The notes beneath the pieces are model-generated. The model ran no database searches. It saw only the letters and a program-made list of their open reading frames with translations, and was not told the origin of the DNA. A stretch of DNA of 64,000 nt from positions 62,001 to 126,000 of the forward strand of contig JAHEYP010000003.1 of the NCBI GenBank assembly GCA_023251535.1, written 5' to 3'. Of this stretch, positions 51,497-59,760 are shown in pieces. The stretch comes from Bacteroidota bacterium. GTDB taxonomy: Bacteria; Bacteroidota; Bacteroidia; AKYH767-A; OLB10. The position numbers and the translations under genes are program-made. Position 1 is the stretch's first letter. The number at the start of each line of letters is the position of its first letter.

Positions 51497-51910
51497 ATGA
51501 AAGCGCTAAAATTTATCTTCGTTGGAATTATTTTCGGCATTGTGATGTCGAAATCAGAGGCTATTTCTTGGTACAGAATTCAGGAAATGTTCAGATTTCA
51601 AGCGTTTCATATGTACGGAATTATCGGTACTGCGGTAACGTTAGGAATTCTTATTGTTCAGTTAATTAAAAAGTTCAATATAAAAGATTACGCTGGTAAC
51701 CCAATTGTTATAGCACCTAAGGAAAAAGGGTTTGTGAGAGCAATTGCCGGTGGTACTATCTTTGGATTAGGTTGGGCACTTACTGGTGCTTGTCCTGGAC
51801 CATTATTTGTGAATTTAGGATACGGATTTCTTACAGTAGGTATTGTTATTATTGGTGCTGTGGGAGGAGCTTGGTTGTATGGATATTTTCAAGATAAACT
51901 TCCGCACTAA
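51497..51910 (+). CDS. YeeE/YedE family transporter (second half, DUF6691-like)
   Basis: A 137-residue partner with four helices. It has the GGTIFGLGWALTGACPGPLFVNLGYG motif with the conserved Cys, the mate of the GxGCTSGH motif in the first half. It starts one base after the preceding gene, so the two are translated together. Terminated by the hairpin that follows. Confidence 0.9.
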   Translation: MKALKFIFVGIIFGIVMSKSEAISWYRIQEMFRFQAFHMYGIIGTAVTLGILIVQLIKKFNIKDYAGNPIVIAPKEKGFVRAIAGGTIFGLGWALTGACPGPLFVNLGYGFLTVGIVIIGAVGGAWLYGYFQDKLPH

Positions 51911-51926
51911 AAAAAACTAGAACAAT

Positions 51927-51962
51927 AAAAAAAGCCGCATTCTGTTGAGTGCGGCTTTTTCG
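51927..51962. terminator. Bidirectional terminator of the sulfur operon and the peroxiredoxin gene
   Basis: AAAAAGCCGCA (51929-51939) pairs with TGCGGCTTTTT (51950-51960) around a 10-base loop, with A and T runs on both sides, between convergent genes. Confidence 0.88.
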
Positions 51963-51965
51963 TTT

Positions 51966-52601
51966 TTAGAAATTTGGTTGAGGTGTTATCCTCAAATATG
52001 GTTTTACAACTTCAAATCCTTTCGGGAATTTTTCTTTCGCTTCTTCATTACTTACAGATAATGCAATGATGCAATCATCTCCATACTCCCAATCAGCAGG
52101 TGTTGCTAAACTGAATTCAGCAGTCAGTTGAAGAGAATCAATGACACGCAATAATTCATTGAAATTTCTTCCTGTAGAAGCAGGGTAGGTGAGCGTTAGT
52201 TTTATTTTCTTATCAGGGCCAATAATGAATACCGATCTAACTGTATGTGTCATGCTTGCATTCGGATGTATCATGTCATATAGCAAACTCACTTTCTTCT
52301 CTGGATCAGCGATGATAGGGAAGTTCATTTTTGTGTTTTGCGTTTCGTTGATATCAGGTATCCATTTATTATGCGATTCTAAAGTATCAACGCTAATTGC
52401 TATTGTTTTTACATTTCGCTTGATGAACTCAGGTTGAAGCCGAGAGGTAGCACCTAGTTCAGTAGTACAAACCGGTGTGAAATCTGCGGGATGTGAAAAC
52501 AGGATGGCCCAGCTGTCGCCTATCCATTCATGAAAATCAATTTTTCCTGCAGTAGTATCTGCTTGGAAGTTTGGGGCGATGTCGCCAAGATGTAATCCCA
52601 T
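51966..52601 (-). CDS. Peroxiredoxin, 1-Cys Prx6 type
   Basis: A 211-residue cytosolic thiol peroxidase. The peroxidatic Cys45 lies in SHPADFTPVCTTELG, and the C-terminal part matches the Prx6 clade (PADWEYGDD, then SVSNEEAKEKFPKGFEVVKPYLR). A further Cys follows GDD, where many Prx6 proteins have Val. It reduces hydrogen and organic peroxides. It stands convergent with the sulfur operon and 11 bases downstream of a thioesterase gene. Confidence 0.92.
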   Translation of the reverse strand: MGLHLGDIAPNFQADTTAGKIDFHEWIGDSWAILFSHPADFTPVCTTELGATSRLQPEFIKRNVKTIAISVDTLESHNKWIPDINETQNTKMNFPIIADPEKKVSLLYDMIHPNASMTHTVRSVFIIGPDKKIKLTLTYPASTGRNFNELLRVIDSLQLTAEFSLATPADWEYGDDCIIALSVSNEEAKEKFPKGFEVVKPYLRITPQPNF

Positions 52602-52612
52602 AAAATTGTTAT

Positions 52613-53026
52613 TTATTGTGTAAGTACTGATGTTAATGCATTATGTCGAGCACGCACTGAATCTCCAATAGGAGTAGGAGAGCCATCATCGTCGATTCTA
52701 ACAAAGACCATGTTGGTTGTACATACCGTTGTTTCTTCGCCACTGTATAAATTATATTTGGTTGCTTCGATAGCTAAAGTTAGTGATGTTTTCCCTAAGT
52801 GGGTTACTTCGCAATATATTCGAACGTGATTCCCTGCTTTTAATGGTTTCTTAAAGTAAAGTTCACCTACTTTCAGTGTTACCATATTGGGCGTATTGCA
52901 GTATTCGGTAGCAAAGGCAGCGCCGGCTTCGTCGAGCCACGACATTAATATTCCTCCGAAAACATTTCCGTGTATGCCAATATCTTTGGTCATGCAAATT
53001 TTCTTGTTCACTAAATTTCTGTTCAT
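52613..53026 (-). CDS. Acyl-CoA thioesterase, hotdog fold (YciA-like)
   Basis: A 137-residue hotdog-domain enzyme that hydrolyses acyl-CoA. The motif HGNVFGGILMSWLDEAGAAFA contains the catalytic aspartate-bearing helix, and NMVTLKVGELYFKKPLKAGNHVRIYCEV is the family core. The substrate chain length cannot be told. It precedes the peroxiredoxin on the same strand with an 11-base gap. Confidence 0.88.
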   Translation of the reverse strand: MNRNLVNKKICMTKDIGIHGNVFGGILMSWLDEAGAAFATEYCNTPNMVTLKVGELYFKKPLKAGNHVRIYCEVTHLGKTSLTLAIEATKYNLYSGEETTVCTTNMVFVRIDDDGSPTPIGDSVRARHNALTSVLTQ

Positions 53027-53042
53027 TGTTTATAGGTATAAA

Positions 53043-53073
53043 AAAAGCCCTTCAAATAAATTGAAGGGCTTTT
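53043..53073 (-). terminator. Terminator downstream of the SlyD-like gene
   Basis: A perfect 13-bp stem AAAAGCCCTTCAA/TTGAAGGGCTTTT (53043-53055 with 53061-53073) with a 5-base loop and a T-run on the minus strand, just before the thioesterase gene. Confidence 0.85.
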
Positions 53074-53103
53074 ATATGGTTATATAATTTCATATAGCAT
53101 AGC

Positions 53104-53157
53104 TATTCCCTTCCTCTATGGAGGTGACAACACATGTGCATTGGGAATAGATTTTTC
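53104..53157 (-). other. Structured element in the 3' region of the SlyD-like gene
   Basis: Outer stem CTATTCCC (53104-53111) with GGGAATAG (53144-53151) encloses a small hairpin CCTC-TATG-GAGG (53114-53125) and the self-complementary CACATGTG (53132-53139). On the plus strand it contains GGAGGTGA (a perfect Shine-Dalgarno) six bases before a 13-codon ATG frame (53135-53176). On the minus strand the same bases read TCACCTCC, the anti-Shine-Dalgarno sequence. Confidence 0.4.
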
Positions 53158-53230
53158 ATTTCGATGGCAAAATTAAGGTGCTAACGTTAAATGATGCAAG
53201 TTATTTTATGAATTTATTTTTATCAAATGA

Positions 53231-53743
53231 TTAATGATCGTGCATTCCGTCATGATGAGCATGACCATGATCTAATTCTTCTGATGTTGCTTCGCGAACT
53301 TCAACAACTTCACCAACAAAGTGAAGGTTATGTCCCGCTAAAGGATGATTGAAGTCTAATAAAACTGTTTCTTCTTCTATCGAAACAATTTTCGCAGCTA
53401 ACTGATTTCCGTCGCGATCTAATAAAGGTATAACATTTCCTACGCGTAGGATTTCCATATCCATTACTCCGTCAACTTTGAACATATCCATTCCTACTCT
53501 TACGAATGCTTCGTCGTCAATCATTCCGTATGCATTTTCTGCATCGATGCTGAATTCGAATTTGTTTCCTACAACCATTCCGCTAAGATTCTTCTCGAAT
53601 TCAGGGATTAATTGTCCTGATCCGAATAAGAATGTTAATGGATTGTCTGTTCCGGTTTCTTCAACTATTTCCGGTGCTCCGCCGTTTTGGCTACTTTTTA
53701 AACTGTAGGTAACCGCAACTACCTTGTTCTGTCCGATTTGCAT
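53231..53743 (-). CDS. FKBP-type peptidyl-prolyl isomerase, SlyD-like
   Basis: A 170-residue cytosolic isomerase/chaperone. The FKBP domain is split by an insert-in-flap domain as in SlyD: N-terminal VAVTYSLKSS and the PLTFLFGSGQLIPEFEKNLSGM motif, then the flap insert, then VLLDFNHPLAGHNLHFVGEVVEV. The His/Asp-rich tail (DHGHAHHDGMHDH) can bind nickel or other metals. Confidence 0.93.
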   Translation of the reverse strand: MQIGQNKVVAVTYSLKSSQNGGAPEIVEETGTDNPLTFLFGSGQLIPEFEKNLSGMVVGNKFEFSIDAENAYGMIDDEAFVRVGMDMFKVDGVMDMEILRVGNVIPLLDRDGNQLAAKIVSIEEETVLLDFNHPLAGHNLHFVGEVVEVREATSEELDHGHAHHDGMHDH

Positions 53744-53861
53744 GGGATTTTTTAATTTTTCAAAGGACAGACATTAGGATTTAATCGTAAAATACTATCG
53801 CTTTGGTGTAAGCGGCAAAATTACATCAAATAAGCGATTTTTAGGTGAAAATGGTCTGTAT

Positions 53862-54566
53862 TTATCTCAAAACGCTCAAATTACCTGAAAATGGGTCTAA
53901 AACAGCCCATTCTATCGATGAATTGAGGCAATCGGTTAAAATAACTTCGATGCCACCAATTTCTGATTTTTCTATGCTTTTTACACGAAAATGTCCGATT
54001 ATTTGCTTGATATTTAAGGGGATACCAGTTCTTAGCTCGCTAATATCCGCACGAAATGGCCCACCGGTTTCTAATCCGCCTTTAGCTTTACCAATACTGT
54101 AAAGGACCTCACGTTTATTCGATTTATGCCAATTGTTTAATGTAGCGGCAGGGGAATTCTCGAAGTCTAATTTGAATCCTGGATACTTATTTTCTGCGAA
54201 ATCAATCCAACGATTACTTATTCCGGCATGCGTCCATAGATAATTGTTTGCCTGAAATGCAACATCAAATAAGTCGTCGTTTTCTTTGAGTATTTTCAAA
54301 AAGGAATCACTTAAACGATGATTGAATTTTTTGAGCGTGCTTTCAGGATGCCAATAATATTGTATTTCGTGGTTCCCGATGAGCAATTTGAATTTTTGAG
54401 GATTTGAAATTTTTAATCGAATAATTTGAAGAAGATTTTCGATTTCATCGGTAGAGCCATCACCATCTAAATAGTCGCCAATAAAAACAATATGGTCATA
54501 TTCATCGAATGATAAATTAGACCAACATGTTTTTCCGTGAAGATCACCGATGGTTATAATTTTCAT
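53862..54566 (-). CDS. Calcineurin-like metallophosphoesterase
   Basis: A 234-residue protein with the metallophosphatase motifs in order: IGDLHGK (residues 7-13), FIGDYLDGDG, LIGNHEIQYYW, a later THAGISNRW histidine and IGHFRVKS. It resembles bacterial Ser/Thr protein-phosphatase-like enzymes; nucleotide substrates such as Ap4A are also possible. The start overlaps the preceding gene's stop by four bases. Confidence 0.88.
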   Translation of the reverse strand: MKIITIGDLHGKTCWSNLSFDEYDHIVFIGDYLDGDGSTDEIENLLQIIRLKISNPQKFKLLIGNHEIQYYWHPESTLKKFNHRLSDSFLKILKENDDLFDVAFQANNYLWTHAGISNRWIDFAENKYPGFKLDFENSPAATLNNWHKSNKREVLYSIGKAKGGLETGGPFRADISELRTGIPLNIKQIIGHFRVKSIEKSEIGGIEVILTDCLNSSIEWAVLDPFSGNLSVLR

Positions 54567-54985
54567 TTCTTTGGGCGAATCACTAACTCATTATAACCGT
54601 AAGTATCATCTTTCTCTCTGGTAAAATTAACATCAGCAAGAACTCCGATAACAATTTCAGCAGTTGTGTAGATTTCATTTCCTTCTTTAAGATGTCCACC
54701 AATAGTATTGCCTGCTTTGTCGGAACAGCTAATATGAATGTGAGAACCAGTTTCGGATAGGGTACCTGTTAGTGATACAATTTCTAATGGACCTAGAACA
54801 ATACTCGGCTCTGGTTGATTAGCGAAACGTACGGCCAATTTATTTAAGCTTCCAACGCATGATAAAATACATCCAGCAGAGATATGATAATCTTTACACA
54901 TTGTATCGAGTGCGGTTTTGATATCATCACCTGGGCGTAATCTCACTGTATAAGTGAAGATTGTAGAAGGAACAAGATTGTGCAT
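54563..54985 (-). CDS. PPC (DUF296) domain protein
   Basis: A 140-residue stand-alone PPC domain: RLRPGDDIKTALDTMCKDYHISAGCILSCVGSLNKLAVR, the core strand LEIVSLTGTLSETGSHIHISCSDKAGNTIGGHL, and EIVIGVL. These small trimeric proteins resemble the domain attached to plant AT-hook DNA-binding proteins; the bacterial function is unclear. The metal-ligand histidines are present in GSHIHIS and GGHL. Translationally coupled to the phosphoesterase gene. Confidence 0.9.
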   Translation of the reverse strand: MHNLVPSTIFTYTVRLRPGDDIKTALDTMCKDYHISAGCILSCVGSLNKLAVRFANQPEPSIVLGPLEIVSLTGTLSETGSHIHISCSDKAGNTIGGHLKEGNEIYTTAEIVIGVLADVNFTREKDDTYGYNELVIRPKK

Positions 54986-54995
54986 AGTTTAATTT

Positions 54996-55604
54996 TTATT
55001 GATCTTTCCACATCCATAAATGGCGACATGCAATACTTCTATATGGTTTCCATGCCTCTGAAATTTCTAACATTTGTGAGTGAAGTTGTTTTCCTTTTCC
55101 CTCGAGCTTGTAAAGATGTTTCATTGCATTTTGAATTCCGCCGTCATCTAATGGCATTACATCCGCACGATTTAATGAAAACATTAAAATCATTTCAGCT
55201 GTCCACCGGCCTACACCTTTGATTTGTGTTAAATAGGTAATTAATTCGTCGTCACTTTTTCTATAAAGCTTTTTATACTCAAGTGTATTTTCAAGGGAAA
55301 ATCGAGCAATGTTTTTTAGATAGCCTGCCTTTTGATAAGATAAGCCGCAAGCTCTCAATCGATCATCTTCAATTCGCAGAAGAACATTTGCTTCAGGATA
55401 ATTATCTGGAAAAAGTTTTTCAAATCGCCCGTAAATAGTATCTGCAGCTTTTACTGATAATTGCTGACTCACTATAGAAACCATTAGTGAAACATAGAGG
55501 TTTTTTCCAGGAGAAGGATCAATTTTTCCTGTCGTTTTTATCACTTCCTTCATGATAGGATCTTTCCTTAAAATCCGATACGCTTTATCGATATCTTGTT
55601 TCAT
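54996..55604 (-). CDS. DNA-3-methyladenine glycosylase II-like (AlkA/HhH-GPD)
   Basis: A 202-residue base-excision repair enzyme that removes alkylated purines. It has the family core VSIVSQQLSVKAADTIYGRF, the helix-hairpin-helix LTQIKGVGRWTAEMILMF (residues 125-142), and the catalytic aspartate in MPLDDGGIQNAM (Asp153 or Asp154). It lacks the N-terminal domain of Escherichia coli AlkA, as is usual for short bacterial members. Eight bases separate it from the upstream rRNA methylase gene. Confidence 0.9.
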   Translation of the reverse strand: MKQDIDKAYRILRKDPIMKEVIKTTGKIDPSPGKNLYVSLMVSIVSQQLSVKAADTIYGRFEKLFPDNYPEANVLLRIEDDRLRACGLSYQKAGYLKNIARFSLENTLEYKKLYRKSDDELITYLTQIKGVGRWTAEMILMFSLNRADVMPLDDGGIQNAMKHLYKLEGKGKQLHSQMLEISEAWKPYRSIACRHLWMWKDQ

Positions 55605-55612
55605 CAGATCAG

Positions 55613-56947
55613 TTATTTGATGTCCATTTTTATTCTTAGCTCCTTTGGAAAGTAATTATTTACTCGACCTGGTACTAATTTAATCCAGCCTAATCCTTGA
55701 TTTTGATAAGTTACTACTGCCCATCCTTTGTAATCACTATCAACTTTAATTGTGTCACATTTCATGTAAATTAATGCATCTTCTTTTGATAATTCAATGC
55801 GTTTGATTTCAGGGTTTATGTCGATCGATAGCGCAAGTTCATGAGCGGGAATAAAATCTTTTCCCTTAAGAGTTCCTAGAGTAAGTCCCGCCGATTTAAC
55901 ATGTAATTTTGAATTTAATTGCTGAAATATCGAATTGGTATGATGCGGAATTGCAAGTACGAATTCCTTGAATTGCATGGAAGTGAATTTACCGGGATTT
56001 TTTAAGTAAGCACTTAAATATTGATCAGTAGTAGACTTACTTGATTTTGATTTGGCTTTATCCTTAGAAGTTGGACTTTCTGTTATTTTTTTCAAAACGG
56101 CTAAATAAAATCCTTCCCCTTTTGTTTTATGCGGATAAAATTGATATCCGTATTTTGTTAATGTTATACTCTCAGGTATATCTTTCAATTTTATGATTTC
56201 AAATTCATTCGATGCTAGTAATCGTTCTATTTGATCGTCGTTTTCGGAAGGCTCATAAGTACAAGTAGAGTAGAAGAGTAGTCCATTTTCCTTCAAGCAT
56301 TCTTTAATTTCGTCCAGAATATTTGATTGACGAGCGCTACATAAATTTACATTGTCAACACTCCATTCATCAATAGCTGCAGGATCTTTTCTAAATAATC
56401 CCTCTCCACTGCAAGGAGCATCAACAACAATAACGTCGAACTGCATTTCGCTTGCTGCAAATTGCGAAGCATCATTTTGAGTAACAATTGAATTAGCGTA
56501 TCCCCACTTTGTTAAGTTTTCGCGCAAAATTTTATTACGATTGGGAATAATTTCATTACTGATCAAAGTACTATCGTCTGATATGCTTGCGAGTATATGA
56601 GTTGATTTACCTCCTGGTGCCGCGCATAAGTCCAATGCAGTAATTGAATCCTCTTGATTCACGGTTTGTTTTAATGCAAAGCCAAGAAACATAGATGCTG
56701 CTTCTTGAACATAGTAACAACCGGCTTGGAATAATGGATCTAGAGTAAATTTCGGACGTTCCTGAAGATAGATTCCTGATTCGCACCAGGCAACTTTTTC
56801 ATTCGTTTCAATATCGATTTTCTTCTTTGAGTTAAGTCGAATTGAAGTTGGCGCAGATGTTTTTAAAGACTGTAATAATGCAGAGGCATCATCACCTAGA
56901 TAATTATTTACTCTTGCAATAAATGCTTCAGGAATCGTATGACTCAT
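55613..56947 (-). CDS. RsmF-like rRNA/tRNA cytosine-C5 methyltransferase (NOL1/NOP2/Sun)
   Basis: 444 residues. The SAM-binding motif DLCAAPGGKSTHI is at 106-118; motif IV DAPCSGEGLFRKDP has Cys179, and motif VI STCTYEPSENDDQI has the catalytic Cys229. The N-terminal RNA-binding part and the C-terminal PUA-like region (KGWAVVTYQNQGLGWIKLVPGRVNNYFPKELRI) match RsmF, which makes m5C1407 in 16S rRNA. A basic Lys/Ser-rich linker (KDKAKSKSSKST, about 298-312) sits between them. It overlaps the subtilase gene by one base. Confidence 0.9.
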   Translation of the reverse strand: MSHTIPEAFIARVNNYLGDDASALLQSLKTSAPTSIRLNSKKKIDIETNEKVAWCESGIYLQERPKFTLDPLFQAGCYYVQEAASMFLGFALKQTVNQEDSITALDLCAAPGGKSTHILASISDDSTLISNEIIPNRNKILRENLTKWGYANSIVTQNDASQFAASEMQFDVIVVDAPCSGEGLFRKDPAAIDEWSVDNVNLCSARQSNILDEIKECLKENGLLFYSTCTYEPSENDDQIERLLASNEFEIIKLKDIPESITLTKYGYQFYPHKTKGEGFYLAVLKKITESPTSKDKAKSKSSKSTTDQYLSAYLKNPGKFTSMQFKEFVLAIPHHTNSIFQQLNSKLHVKSAGLTLGTLKGKDFIPAHELALSIDINPEIKRIELSKEDALIYMKCDTIKVDSDYKGWAVVTYQNQGLGWIKLVPGRVNNYFPKELRIKMDIK

Positions 56948-58482
56948 TAGTGTGAGCTTAATTTTGCTGCAGCTTCCATAGCTTTTTCAGCATTAATTAT
57001 TCCACCAGTTATACTTAAAGAACTAAATGGAACTGTTTTCTTATTCGATCCAGGTTTTAATGTTGTAGTCGTTTCCGGTGTAGCTGATGAAAGTAAAACA
57101 GATTTTAATTGCGTCATTGAAAGTTGAGGATAATGTGACCATATGAGCGCTGCAACACCTGCAACTACTGGAGACGCCATACTTGTTCCGCTTTCAGCTC
57201 CATATTTGTTAAATGGTAAGGTAGAATAAATTTGAAGTCCCGGAGCAAATAAATCAACCGAGGTTTTTCCGTAATTCGAAAAAGAAGCAGCATTTCCTCT
57301 TGGGTCGCTTGCGCCGACTTCAATCCAGTTGTTTACTCTCTTTCCATTTACTAATGCTGAAGGGAAATTAGGTTCTTTGTCATTGTCGGCGGCTTCGTTA
57401 CCTGCTGCATGAACTATTAAAACGTTTTTCGATTCAGCATATAAAACAGCATCATCAACCACTTTCTTAAAAGGTGAATATGATTTGCCGAAACTCATGT
57501 TTATAATTTGAGCTCCGTTATCAACTGCATAGCGAATTGAATTAGCTACATCTTTATCTCTTTCATCTCCATCAGGAACAGCTCTAACAATCATGATTTT
57601 AACATGATCGGCTACTCCGTCCATTCCTGTTGCATTGTTTCTTATAGCTCCAATGATTCCGGCTACGTGGGTTCCATGTAAAGCATCGGGACCAGCATAA
57701 TGGTTGTTTCCGTATAAATGCTCATTGGGATCGGCATAATTATCGCCAACTATCTTTCTCGCTTCAAAATCAGTGTTGGTATGATAGTCAACTGCATTTT
57801 TTACTTGTGGAAGTCCTTCCAAAATTGAACTTTTAAGATTGGAATATTCAACTCCTTGGGTGAGGGCTTTGGAAATTGCATTTCTCAAAATTTTCAACAT
57901 TCCACCTGATACGGGATATGATTTTAATTCCGGTCCGGTGAGTTCCGTTTTTCCATATTTCTTTTCAGCTCCGTTCAACATGTCATTCAGTTTCATTACG
58001 AGTTCGTAATTCTTTTTGTTGGACTTAAGCTCTTTCTTGTACTTCTTTTTTATCGATCTCCATTTGTACTCCTTAGGAAGGTTTTCTTTTCCTCCTTTGT
58101 AAAGCCTTGTTAATTCAATATTGTCGCCACCAACATCGCCACTTATTCCACCGATGAAATTCCAACCATGGATATCATCAATATATCCGTTGTTGTCGTC
58201 ATCAATTCCGTTACCTTCAATTTCTTTTGTATTTGTCCAAAGGTTAGATTTCAAATCTTCATGATCAGCATCGGTACCTCCATCTATTACTGCCACAACA
58301 ATGTCTTTAACAGGTTTCGTGGAATCGAACTTAGCGTAAACAGAATTTGAAGCAACACCATGAAACTTTTCTGTTGATGGGTCTTCATGTTGCCAGTTTT
58401 TTAATTTCTCATTAACAGATTGAGAAAAAACTGATTGCGTAATAAATAGTAATGGTAATAAAAACCGATTAATTGATTTCAT
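56947..58482 (-). CDS. Subtilisin-like serine peptidase (S8), exported
   Basis: A 511-residue protease with a signal peptide (1-20, ending SVFSQ). The catalytic triad is Asp67 (AVIDGGTDADHE), His272 (LHGTHVAGIIG) and Ser434 (SGTSMASPVVAG), with the oxyanion Asn362 in AAGNEA. The Asp-to-His spacing of about 205 residues is far larger than in subtilisin because of a charged, helical insertion (about 120-260, with a KKKYKKELKSNKKN run). No large pro-domain precedes Asp67 and there is no T9SS tail, so it is likely periplasmic. Confidence 0.92.
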   Translation of the reverse strand: MKSINRFLLPLLFITQSVFSQSVNEKLKNWQHEDPSTEKFHGVASNSVYAKFDSTKPVKDIVVAVIDGGTDADHEDLKSNLWTNTKEIEGNGIDDDNNGYIDDIHGWNFIGGISGDVGGDNIELTRLYKGGKENLPKEYKWRSIKKKYKKELKSNKKNYELVMKLNDMLNGAEKKYGKTELTGPELKSYPVSGGMLKILRNAISKALTQGVEYSNLKSSILEGLPQVKNAVDYHTNTDFEARKIVGDNYADPNEHLYGNNHYAGPDALHGTHVAGIIGAIRNNATGMDGVADHVKIMIVRAVPDGDERDKDVANSIRYAVDNGAQIINMSFGKSYSPFKKVVDDAVLYAESKNVLIVHAAGNEAADNDKEPNFPSALVNGKRVNNWIEVGASDPRGNAASFSNYGKTSVDLFAPGLQIYSTLPFNKYGAESGTSMASPVVAGVAALIWSHYPQLSMTQLKSVLLSSATPETTTTLKPGSNKKTVPFSSLSITGGIINAEKAMEAAAKLSSH

Positions 58483-58530
58483 TTTAAATGATTTGAAGTT
58501 GTAAAGATAATACGTGAAGATGAATTATAG

Positions 58531-59751
58531 CTATTCTTCAATAAACTCGAGGTTTTTTCCGTAGGTTTCAGGGAGAAGTAAGGTTGGGATTAACGCAAAA
58601 ATCCATACAATTATTCCAGTAATAGCCAGTCCTTGAGTTAAAGGTAAGTTAAAGCGATGTTCTATCCACTGATGAAGGGGAATTAATAAGGTTACAGCTC
58701 CTCTCATAAAGTTTGTTACTGTTGCCGTTACTGTTACTCTTAAATTAGTTCCGAAATGTTCGGCGGTTGACGTTACGAATACTGATAAATATCCGCATCC
58801 TAATCCCATTAAAAACGAAGTAAAGGACAGGTTCTCTGAATTGTAAATTTTGTTGAAGTGCAGAATAGTAGCAGCTATGGCTAAAAACATGTAGGAAATT
58901 AAAATCTTCCTTCTGCTTTTGAAATATTGGCTTAATATTCCGCTTGATAAATCTCCTGAAGCTATTCCTATTTGAAATAAAATAAAACAGGTCGAAAGTT
59001 TCAATCCGTCAATATGGTGTAAGGTTGCTATCTCAGGTGAAAGAGTAATCAGGATACCGACACTATACCAGATCGGAATTCCCATTAGAATACATCCTAT
59101 ATACTTGGCAATTCTTTTGGGCGATGAAAATAGAAGTTTGAATGATCCTTTTTCTGCTTCACTTTTTTTAGCATGTTCAAACATTGTAGTCTCCATCGAC
59201 TTTACTCTCATAAGTAACAGGAAAAATCCCGCTATCCCTGCTGTTATGAATGCCGACCGCCATGGTAGGAAATCCCCTGCTAATCCCGCTGTCACTGCTC
59301 CCAATGCGCCTAATGTTGCTACTAAAATAGTTCCATATCCTCGCTTCTCTGGCGACATGCTCTCTCCAACCAAAGTAATTCCTGCTCCTAATTCTCCGGC
59401 AAGTCCAACACCTGCTAAGAATCGAATTATAGCATAAGTATTTACATCATGAACAAATCCGTTAGCGATATTGCATAATGAATACAATACTATCGAGCCA
59501 AACAAAGCAGTTACTCTTCCTTTCTTATCAGCAATAATACCCGATAAAATTCCACCGATCATCATGCCAGCCATTTGAATGGCCAGTAATTTTTCGCCTG
59601 CTATACGTAATTCATCTCCACTTAATCCTAAATCTTTAAGTGACGGAATACGGTAAACATTAAATAAAAATAAATCAAATGCATCGATGAAGAATCCGAG
59701 GCCCGCAGCTAAAACCGCAATGTTAAATGGCGACTGATATGTTTTTGACAT
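58531..59751 (-). CDS. Major facilitator superfamily transporter
   Basis: A 406-residue inner-membrane transporter with 12 helices. MFS signatures are seen after helix 2 (GIIADKKGRVTALFGS), in helix 4-5 (FLAGVGLAGELGAGITLVGESMSPEKRGYG), and in the C-terminal half. The GAGITLVGE segment and FIDAFDLFLFN start resemble sugar/metabolite-proton symporters of the SHS or AAHS type. The substrate is unknown. It lies 9 bases downstream of the PIG-L deacetylase gene, which hints at uptake of a sugar-derived product. Confidence 0.9.
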   Translation of the reverse strand: MSKTYQSPFNIAVLAAGLGFFIDAFDLFLFNVYRIPSLKDLGLSGDELRIAGEKLLAIQMAGMMIGGILSGIIADKKGRVTALFGSIVLYSLCNIANGFVHDVNTYAIIRFLAGVGLAGELGAGITLVGESMSPEKRGYGTILVATLGALGAVTAGLAGDFLPWRSAFITAGIAGFFLLLMRVKSMETTMFEHAKKSEAEKGSFKLLFSSPKRIAKYIGCILMGIPIWYSVGILITLSPEIATLHHIDGLKLSTCFILFQIGIASGDLSSGILSQYFKSRRKILISYMFLAIAATILHFNKIYNSENLSFTSFLMGLGCGYLSVFVTSTAEHFGTNLRVTVTATVTNFMRGAVTLLIPLHQWIEHRFNLPLTQGLAITGIIVWIFALIPTLLLPETYGKNLEFIEE

Positions 59752-59760
59752 GCAATATTT

